From Armatimonadota bacterium (GTDB lineage: Bacteria > Armatimonadota > Fervidibacteria > Fervidibacterales > Fervidibacteraceae), in the NCBI GenBank assembly GCA_026419315.1, contig JANZZQ010000075.1:1-5741 (forward strand): a stretch of 5,741 nt of DNA. The letters are read 5' to 3'. The notes under the pieces are model-generated. The model was not told the DNA's origin and made no database searches. It saw only the letters and a list, made by a program, of their open reading frames with translations. Within the stretch, counting starts at the first letter, position 1; each line of letters begins with the position of its first letter. Shown here piece after piece: positions 1 to 4,933 of this stretch. The position numbers and the translations under genes are program-made.

Positions 1-885
1 GTGTTGCTCCGTCGGGTCAACTTGACTGTGAAGCAGACCTGTAAGGGATTCCAAAAGGACAGTGATGTTGGTCAAGACCTCTATCGGGTAAAGCCAAGCC
101 AGCAAAAGTGGCGCTAACCACTCGGCAAATCGCTCCAAGTAGTTCAAATCGGATTGGCTATAAGGGACGGATGAGAGCCTGTATCGGCAAAGACCAACCG
201 CTCCCAAAGTTTCACCTTGCCATCTTATCGGGACAATGAGACAGGGACTTGCCATTATGTCATCCATCATGGCTCTAAGGGTCATCAACCATTCGCTCGA
301 CAGAGTGTAAGGGACGGAAGGGACTGGAGGGATTTTCTCGCCAATGACAATCTGCGGACAAACTCGTTGCTCGTTGGGATCCACCAACCACAAGATCCCG
401 ACGTTGGAGACAGTGGTTGCCATAAGCATCTGTAGAAACAACTTGAGCAAAGCGCTCTTGTCGGAAGGATGTGGGGGAGGCCAATCGGATTGGAAGATTC
501 GAGCGCCTTCCGAAAATGCAGCGCGTCTAACTGCTTCAACTAAGTCCGTCACAGTCACGGGTTTCTCCAACCACCCGTCAACGCCCAACCGAAGCGCTTC
601 TATCAAGAGCTGGCGGCTGCCATAGCCAGTGATGATGATCCCTTTGAGTTTTGGGTAAAGCGCTCTCAAAACGCGAAAAGTTGTCAATCCATCCAGTTTG
701 CCTGGCAACCTGAGGTCTATAACTGCAATGTCAAAAGAGTGCTGAAGCGCAGTTTCAATTGCCGCCTCCCCTGTTGTGACTTGAAAGACAGCAAACCCAC
801 TTTGCTCTAACGCGTGACTGTAAAGCCGATTGACCATCCCTTCGTCTTCCACTACCAATACGCGGGGCGTCCGTTCTTTAGTCAC
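1..885 (-). CDS. Response regulator, REC plus GAF-like domain (3' end outside window)
   Basis: The minus strand is open from a GTG at 885-883 to the window edge, giving 295 residues without a stop; the C-terminal part is missing. Residues about 8-120 form a CheY-like receiver domain: acidic pair E13/D14 after the hydrophobic strand VLVV, phosphoacceptor D57 in VIDLRLPG, switch residue T86 in IIITGYG, and K108-P109 in WLEKPV. All catalytic positions are present, so phosphorylation by a partner histidine kinase is expected. Residues about 143-270 look like a GAF sensor domain (a hydrophobic strand ending in GILWLVDP, then CLIVPIRWQGETLGAVGL and a C-terminal helix). This is weaker than the REC call. 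The output domain (DNA-binding, HD-GYP, GGDEF, kinase or other) would lie beyond base 1, so the role cannot be fixed. The GTG start is chosen because GGAGGT (893-898, minus) sits seven bases upstream; a TTG one codon earlier is possible but closer than usual to the site. The gene is divergent from the hydrolase gene and might regulate it; nothing here proves that. Confidence 0.88.
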   Translation of the reverse strand, partial: MTKERTPRVLVVEDEGMVNRLYSHALEQSGFAVFQVTTGEAAIETALQHSFDIAVIDLRLPGKLDGLTTFRVLRALYPKLKGIIITGYGSRQLLIEALRLGVDGWLEKPVTVTDLVEAVRRAAFSEGARIFQSDWPPPHPSDKSALLKLFLQMLMATTVSNVGILWLVDPNEQRVCPQIVIGEKIPPVPSVPYTLSSEWLMTLRAMMDDIMASPCLIVPIRWQGETLGAVGLCRYRLSSVPYSQSDLNYLERFAEWLAPLLLAWLYPIEVLTNITVLLESLTGLLHSQVDPTEQH

Positions 886-892
886 CAAAAGC

Positions 893-898
893 ACCTCC
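893..898 (-). promoter_or_regulatory. Shine-Dalgarno site for the REC-GAF gene
   Basis: On the minus strand these bases read GGAGGT, a perfect match to the anti-SD core, with seven bases between it and the GTG codon at 885-883. It is the main reason for accepting a GTG start here, since no in-frame ATG lies nearby and the receiver domain begins only a few residues later. Confidence 0.8.
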
Positions 899-958
899 CT
901 TGAAAAAGGATTAGCCGGGACGCCCCGAACAGCCCTCCTTCGCCCCTTGGCGTAAATA

Positions 959-986
959 AGTTTAATTCACAAGGGGGTATTGTCAA
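959..986 (-). promoter_or_regulatory. Candidate sigma70 promoter for the REC-GAF gene
   Basis: Read on the minus strand, a consensus -35 hexamer TTGACA (981-986) is followed after 16 bases by TAAACT (959-964), which matches four of six positions of the -10 consensus. Transcription would begin near base 952, leaving a leader of roughly 65 bases before the GTG start. The match is from the sequence alone; the sigma factor consensus of this organism is assumed to be the usual one. Confidence 0.55.
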
Positions 987-1003
987 GTGTCACCGTCACC
1001 TTC

Positions 1004-1028
1004 GGCGAGGTAGTCTGTGGGGCGAGGT
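1004..1028. repeat. Direct repeat GGCGAGGT in the divergent promoter region
   Basis: The octamer occurs at 1004-1011 and 1021-1028, a 17-base period. It lies just upstream of the minus-strand -35 box (981-986), a plausible place for an activator site, but two eight-base copies in a G-rich stretch may be chance. Confidence 0.25.
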
Positions 1029-1131
1029 GAATTGAGGGTTTGCATCGAAGTTTTGGTGGAAGTGGGTTTTGCTTTGTTGGGACCTCGTTTGAACTCGACG
1101 ACACCCATTCCGCCCAACGCTGAAACCTCCT

Positions 1132-1149
1132 TTGTGTCACAATTTTGTG
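1132..1149. repeat. TTGTG/CACAA alternating inverted repeats upstream of hydrolase gene
   Basis: The segment reads TTGTG, one base, CACAA, two bases, TTGTG. The central CACAA is the reverse complement of both flanking copies, so two overlapping palindromes are formed. It lies just upstream of the hydrolase ribosome-binding site, where a bound protein could block transcription or an RNA hairpin could affect translation. Half-sites of the TGTG/CACA type are common in bacterial operators, but the short arms mean chance is a real alternative. Confidence 0.35.
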
Positions 1150-1154
1150 GGAGA

Positions 1155-1160
1155 GGTGAG
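1155..1160 (+). promoter_or_regulatory. Shine-Dalgarno site that fixes the hydrolase start
   Basis: GGTGAG, within a longer purine run, lies five bases before the ATG at 1166. The TGA inside it (1157-1159) is in frame with that ATG, so the protein cannot begin further upstream. The next gene uses the same GGTGAG element. Confidence 0.8.
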
Positions 1161-1165
1161 AAAAG

Positions 1166-4153
1166 ATGGCAGATGAATTGAGTCGGGTTTTTCGGGAGGT
1201 CGGGGAGATTGGCAGAGGCTCTTGGTTCAGGGGCGCTCCTTTTTGGTCGTGGAATGACAAACTTGAGCCGGAAGAACTTCGTCGCCAAATTCGTGAGTTT
1301 CACCAGCAAGGTCTCGGCGGTTTTTTCATGCACGCCCGCATCGGCCTCAACACCCCCTACATGAGCGAGGAGTGGATGCAAGCGGTTGATGCTTGCGTTG
1401 ACGAAGCGAAGAAACTCGGCATGTTGGCGTGGCTTTACGATGAGGACAAATGGCCGAGCGGGTTTGCTGGGGGTATTGTTTCTGGGCGAGGCGGTGATTA
1501 CAACCAGCATTTGCTTCGTGCTCGGGAAATCCCCGTTGACTGGAACATGCGCGAGTTCATCCCAAATGACCGAAGCCTCGCAGTTTACCTCGTTACCCGA
1601 AAGGGTCGGCAATGGCTGGAGTGGCGAGATGTGACAGGGCATCCTTTGAACATGAGCGAGCATCGGGGGAAGGTTATTGTTGAATTCTTCGCGGAGCGAG
1701 TCGGCTACATCGATGTCATGAACCCCAAAGCGGTAGAGGCGTTTGTTCGAGTAACGCACGATGCCTACCGCGAGCGTTTTGGGGATGAATTTGGGAAAAC
1801 GATACCCGGCATTTTTACCGACGAACCAAGTTGTAACCGCCAAGCCTATGGTTGGACGCCCGAGTTCCCCCGCGAGTTTAGGAAGCGTCGCGGTTACGAA
1901 TTGTTCCCTCACTTGCCGAGTTTGTTTTACGAGGTCAACTTGGAAGGTCGCGATTGGAGAAAAGTCCGGCACGATTACCTGCAAACCATGACGGAACTTT
2001 TCGTTGAAAACTTCACGAAGCGAATTTACGAGTGGTGCGAAACCTACGGGTTGCAGTTGACCGGTCACTTGATGGCGGAAGACACGCTTTGGTCGCAAAT
2101 CGCTTGGGTTGGCGCAGCAATGCCTCACTACGAGTTCATGCAACTTCCCGGGATCGACCAGCTTGGTCGGAACTTGCTGACCCCTTTGACAGTGAAGCAA
2201 TGTTCTTCGGTGGCTCGCCAGTTTGGGCGCAGGGTTTTGAGCGAGATGTTCGGCACAAGCGGATGGAATGCAAGCATGGAAGACCAAAAGTGGATGGCTG
2301 AATGGCAGTTTGTTTTGGGCGTTGATTATGTTTGCCAACACCTTTGCCTTTACAGTTTGCGTGGGGCGAGGAAGCGGGATTTCCCGCCTTCTTTCCTTGA
2401 CCACCAACCTTACTGGCGCTACTGGCATCTCGTCAACAACCTATTCGCTAGAACGACTTTCATGCTCCGACAGGGACGCCCGGTGACCGACATCCTGGTT
2501 TTGCACCCGATAAGCAGCGCTTGGTGCGTTTATCATCCCGAGGACCGTTCTCCCTGTGAGAACTTAACCCAGCAACTCTTGACAGTTGTTCGGACACTCA
2601 TCGGTGCTCATTACGATTTCGACTTCGGAGATGAGTTCATCCTGAGACGGCACGGAAAGGTTGAAGACGGGAAACTTCGTGTCGGCTTGTGCTCCTACAA
2701 AGTTGTTATCGTCCCGCCAAGCATCAGTTGGTTTGATAGCACCTTGGATTTGCTCGTTCGGTTCGTTGAAGCGGGTGGTCAGGTGATTGCCGTTGAACCG
2801 CTACCTGAAAGGGTAAACGGTGAAGCCGACGAACGCATTACCCGTTTCTTGAAGCGAAAGGCGAAGGTTGTCCAAAACAACCCAGAGGTTCTAACGAGAA
2901 CCTTGAACGAATTGGTTGAACGGCGAATTTCAATCTCACGCGACGGGAAAGAAGCGACCAACATCGCTTGCCAAGAGCGAGATTTGGGCGATGGGCGACG
3001 ACTGTTTTACCTCGTCAACACCGAGCGGAACTTGGAAGAGTTTTCGGCGAAAGTTGAAATTTCTGTCAAGGGGCAAGTCCAAGTTTGGGATGCGGCGACT
3101 GGAGATATCAAGCCTTTGCCCGTTCGGGAGGAAGGGGAGAAACTCGTTGCAGAACTTCCCTTCGCTTCAGCGCAATCTTACTTGCTCGTGGTGGACGAAC
3201 GGCGGAAACCAGTGCTTGGCGATTCTTCCCGGGTTTTCCCCAGCATAACTCGTGAAAGCGTCGTCCACGCTGTCTCACTGTGTCCTCGCTGGCGAGTTGA
3301 ACTGCACGACCTCAATGCGTTGACCCTTGACTATTGCGATTACAGAATTGACGGCGGAGAATGGGTTGAGCGTCAACCTGTGACTTGGCTTTGCAACAGG
3401 TTGATACGAAAGGCTGAGCCTTGCAAACTTGATGTTAGGTTCAAGTTCAAAGTTGAAGAGCTGCCGCCGGGGGACTCACCGCTGTGGTTGGTGATTGAAC
3501 GACCTCAGGCGTATCGCATTAAGTTGAACGGAAGGCGGGTTCCTTCCAAGCCAGAAGGGCACTGGCTCAATTTTGCTTTTGAGCGCATTGACATTCGCGG
3601 TATGTTGCGCAAGGGCGAAAACGAGCTGTTGCTTGAGTGCGATTACTCCCCACCCCTTGAGGTTGAGGAGGTTTACATCGTTGGCAACTTCAGCGTTTGG
3701 CAACTTGGCGAAACCGATTTCGCCATCAAAGCGCCGGTCAGCGAAGTAGAGAGTGGCAACTTGGTGGTGCAAGGTTTGCCTTTCTTTGCCGGGAGCGTTT
3801 CACTTAAAACCGAGGTTGAATTGCCGTTGCCTCAAGAAGTTGGTGCAAACAAGGTTTGGCTTATCCTTGATGGTTTCAACGCGATTGTCGCCGAGGTGGA
3901 ATTGAACGGCAGGCATTGTGGCGTTCTGGCTTGGTCGCCTTTTAGGCTTGATGTGACAAAGCAAATTCGCAAGCGTAACAAACTGACCATAAAACTTGTC
4001 AACAGCCTTCGCAACTTGCTTGGTCCTCACCATCGCGGTGAGGAAGTTTACTTCACTGGTCCTTGGCACTTTGAAGGCGAACAAGGTTGGGTTTGGGGTT
4101 ACCACTTTGTTCCTTTCGGTCTTGACGGGGTTTGTTTCGCTTACACGCGGTGA
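1166..4153 (+). CDS. GH106-like glycoside hydrolase (putative alpha-L-rhamnosidase), cytoplasmic
   Basis: Complete 995-residue protein resembling the family 106 glycoside hydrolases, whose characterised members remove alpha-L-rhamnose from plant polysaccharides or glycosides. Recognised by pattern: APFWSWND (24-31), the GGFFMHARIGL strand (51-61), SEEW (67-70), WLYDEDKWPSG ending at G99, FTDEPS with D219/E220, GHLMAED (300-306), VLSEMFG with E360, and a stretch after it resembling the family's SL-G-RKRDFPPSF segment. This is a TIM-barrel-type catalytic region. Acidic residues D219, E220, E305 and E360 are candidates for catalysis or metal binding; I cannot assign them without alignment. From about 440 (VTDILVLHP) to 560 there is a flavodoxin/GATase-like alpha/beta domain, about 602-676 a beta-sandwich, and about 755-850 and 879-955 two galactose-binding-like or GH2-sugar-binding-like sandwiches. 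The N-terminus is charged with no signal peptide or membrane segment, so it should act inside the cell on imported oligosaccharides. The start is fixed by an in-frame TGA at 1157-1159. Rhamnose specificity is inferred from family, not seen. Confidence 0.8.
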   Translation: MADELSRVFREVGEIGRGSWFRGAPFWSWNDKLEPEELRRQIREFHQQGLGGFFMHARIGLNTPYMSEEWMQAVDACVDEAKKLGMLAWLYDEDKWPSGFAGGIVSGRGGDYNQHLLRAREIPVDWNMREFIPNDRSLAVYLVTRKGRQWLEWRDVTGHPLNMSEHRGKVIVEFFAERVGYIDVMNPKAVEAFVRVTHDAYRERFGDEFGKTIPGIFTDEPSCNRQAYGWTPEFPREFRKRRGYELFPHLPSLFYEVNLEGRDWRKVRHDYLQTMTELFVENFTKRIYEWCETYGLQLTGHLMAEDTLWSQIAWVGAAMPHYEFMQLPGIDQLGRNLLTPLTVKQCSSVARQFGRRVLSEMFGTSGWNASMEDQKWMAEWQFVLGVDYVCQHLCLYSLRGARKRDFPPSFLDHQPYWRYWHLVNNLFARTTFMLRQGRPVTDILVLHPISSAWCVYHPEDRSPCENLTQQLLTVVRTLIGAHYDFDFGDEFILRRHGKVEDGKLRVGLCSYKVVIVPPSISWFDSTLDLLVRFVEAGGQVIAVEPLPERVNGEADERITRFLKRKAKVVQNNPEVLTRTLNELVERRISISRDGKEATNIACQERDLGDGRRLFYLVNTERNLEEFSAKVEISVKGQVQVWDAATGDIKPLPVREEGEKLVAELPFASAQSYLLVVDERRKPVLGDSSRVFPSITRESVVHAVSLCPRWRVELHDLNALTLDYCDYRIDGGEWVERQPVTWLCNRLIRKAEPCKLDVRFKFKVEELPPGDSPLWLVIERPQAYRIKLNGRRVPSKPEGHWLNFAFERIDIRGMLRKGENELLLECDYSPPLEVEEVYIVGNFSVWQLGETDFAIKAPVSEVESGNLVVQGLPFFAGSVSLKTEVELPLPQEVGANKVWLILDGFNAIVAEVELNGRHCGVLAWSPFRLDVTKQIRKRNKLTIKLVNSLRNLLGPHHRGEEVYFTGPWHFEGEQGWVWGYHFVPFGLDGVCFAYTR

Positions 4154-4154
4154 G
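4149..4154 (+). promoter_or_regulatory. Shine-Dalgarno site of the signal peptidase gene, overlapping the upstream stop
   Basis: GGTGAG contains the hydrolase stop codon TGA (4151-4153) and stands four bases before the ATG at 4159. Terminating ribosomes would therefore sit on the next initiation site, which points to translational coupling. It also favours the ATG at 4159 over the in-frame TTG at 4132 inside the upstream gene. Confidence 0.7.
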
Positions 4155-4158
4155 CGAC

Positions 4159-4728
4159 ATGAACGGCGAACCACAACAAGTCCCGCAAAAAACTTGGTTA
4201 ACAAAGAGGCGGGGTATCAAGGATGTTTGGTTTTGGGCCTTCGTTGGGCTTTTGCTCATCTTCGGTTTTGAGGTTTGGCTGCTTTTCAAATTCATGTTCG
4301 TGGCTACGATGATAACTTCTTCGTCGATGGAGCCGACGCTTCAAATAGGAGATGCGGTCATTGTAAGGCGCGCCCGATTCACCCCTGAAAATCCACCTGA
4401 GCGGGGTGAACTCGTGTTTTTCCGAGACCCAATCACAAAGCGGGATTGGCTTGTAAAGCGGGTTATCGGCTTGCCCGGTGAGACTCTCATCATTTGGGCT
4501 GGACAAGTTTACATCAATGGGGCTCCTTTACAAGAGCCTTACGTCAAAGGCGTCGTTGAGGAATACGGGATGTGGCACATCCCAAAGGATGCGGTGTTTG
4601 TTATGGGTGACAACCGCCCCTACAGCAACGACAGTCGGGACTTCGGTCCGGTCCCATTGGAATTGGTTGAAGGTAGAGTTGTCTTCAGATACTTCCCCCT
4701 CGGTCGGATCGGTCGGATAGTGCAATGA
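4159..4728 (+). CDS. lepB: Signal peptidase I (type I leader peptidase, S26 family)
   Basis: Complete 189-residue enzyme that cleaves signal peptides from exported proteins at the outer face of the cytoplasmic membrane. A hydrophobic N-terminal segment (about residues 23-49) should anchor it. The catalytic serine is S56 in TSSSMEPTL, and the general base is K100 in LVKRVIGLPGE; the conserved box GDNRPYSNDSRDFGPV (150-165) completes the Ser-Lys fold. These three motifs make the assignment secure. The length matches the short Gram-positive-like form rather than the longer E. coli LepB with its two membrane segments and extra domain. The anchor is odd in carrying E38 and K44 within the hydrophobic stretch. 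The ATG start has a GGTGAG site four bases upstream; a TTG 27 bases earlier is open but lacks support. Only five bases separate it from the hydrolase stop, so the two are probably one transcript. Whether this is the sole signal peptidase gene or a paralogue cannot be told from here. Confidence 0.95.
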   Translation: MNGEPQQVPQKTWLTKRRGIKDVWFWAFVGLLLIFGFEVWLLFKFMFVATMITSSSMEPTLQIGDAVIVRRARFTPENPPERGELVFFRDPITKRDWLVKRVIGLPGETLIIWAGQVYINGAPLQEPYVKGVVEEYGMWHIPKDAVFVMGDNRPYSNDSRDFGPVPLELVEGRVVFRYFPLGRIGRIVQ

Positions 4729-4798
4729 AGCGAAGGGCTTAGCGCAATCCCTTCTTTGCGAAGGTTGGTTTAAGAACCGAGGCAACTAAAGTGTTTAG

Positions 4799-4827
4799 GG
4801 CGCAGCTTTACACCGCGCCGAATTTTT
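4799..4827 (+). terminator. Possible intrinsic terminator of the hydrolase-signal peptidase operon
   Basis: GGCGC (4799-4803) can pair with GCGCC (4815-4819) across an 11-base loop, and five T residues follow at 4823-4827 after three bases. The all-GC stem and T run fit an intrinsic terminator about 70 bases after the signal peptidase stop, but five pairs is short and the T run can also pair with a downstream A run. Confidence 0.4.
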
Positions 4828-4858
4828 CTTGCCAGCGGAAAGTTGGCTGGCGGAAAAA
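4823..4858 (+). repeat. Two-part hairpin in the dehydratase leader
   Basis: TTTTTC (4823-4828) pairs with GAAAAA (4853-4858), and GCCAGC (4831-4836) pairs with GCTGGC (4846-4851), around a nine-base loop; a small asymmetric bulge separates the two parts. Twelve Watson-Crick pairs make this the strongest fold in the spacer. GGCTG (4845-4849) within it could instead pair with CAGCC (4860-4864), so two alternative folds exist. No known riboswitch class was recognised. Confidence 0.45.
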
Positions 4859-4900
4859 TCAGCCTTGCTTGCATCATTCCGGTTGAGTTTTCTACGGGGC

Positions 4901-4916
4901 AGAACTTAGAAGTTCT
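4901..4916. promoter_or_regulatory. Perfect 7-bp dyad upstream of the dehydratase gene (candidate operator)
   Basis: AGAACTT and AAGTTCT form exact inverted arms around two central bases. The dyad ends five bases before the GGTGA ribosome-binding core (4922-4926) and 17 bases before the ATG. The size and symmetry suit a dimeric repressor site; a two-base loop is too tight for a good RNA hairpin without opening some pairs. No regulator can be named from the sequence. Confidence 0.4.
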
Positions 4917-4933
4917 TAAAGGGTGAAGGGACG

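Larger units (their letters stand above)
886..1165. other. Divergent intergenic region
   Basis: About 280 bases separate the start codons of the divergent regulator and hydrolase genes. The left part carries the minus-strand ribosome-binding site and promoter. The middle carries the octamer GGCGAGGT twice (1004-1011 and 1021-1028). The right end carries the TTGTG/CACAA palindrome cluster and the hydrolase ribosome-binding site. I found no convincing -35/-10 pair for the plus-strand operon in this stretch and no small coding region that I would defend. Confidence 0.7.
4729..4933. other. Structured non-coding spacer
   Basis: This 205-base gap between the signal peptidase and dehydratase genes has no coding region I can defend but is rich in inverted repeats. 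Going rightward: a six-pair stem GAAGGG/CCCTTC (4732-4737 with 4749-4754) followed by TTT; a five-pair GC-only stem followed by a T run; a longer two-part hairpin; a competing stem; and a 16-base dyad close to the dehydratase ribosome-binding site. A promoter for the dehydratase would be expected here, but only weak matches were seen (for example TTGGTT, 16 bases, TAAAGT, ending near 4793). Confidence 0.6.

Noticed and set aside
147..493. AATCGGATTGG present twice (147-157 and 483-493), the second within a palindrome CCAATC-G-GATTGG
   Set aside because: Both copies lie inside the REC-GAF coding frame and encode the short shared peptide QSD plus part of the next codon. Chance and codon use explain them.
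217..625. Small plus- and minus-strand open frames of 69 to 93 codons
   Set aside because: They overlap the continuous REC-GAF frame, have low-complexity or unfamiliar translations, and lack ribosome-binding support.
983..2428. A 481-codon open frame on the minus strand, antisense to the hydrolase gene and intergenic region
   Set aside because: Its translation is proline-, arginine- and histidine-rich with no recognisable domain, and it lies opposite a clear GH106-like gene. It reads as a codon-bias shadow.
4132..4158. In-frame TTG upstream start for the signal peptidase
   Set aside because: It would begin inside the hydrolase gene, has no good ribosome-binding site, and adds nine residues without family support; the ATG at 4159 has GGTGAG four bases upstream.
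3800..4204. A 134-codon minus-strand open frame over the end of the hydrolase gene
   Set aside because: It is antisense to a well-supported coding region and start of the next gene and shows no domain features.
4732..4757. GAAGGG/CCCTTC hairpin followed by TTT as the operon terminator
   Set aside because: The T run is only three bases and the 11-base loop is large; I kept the hairpin only as part of the spacer description and prefer the GC stem at 4799-4827.
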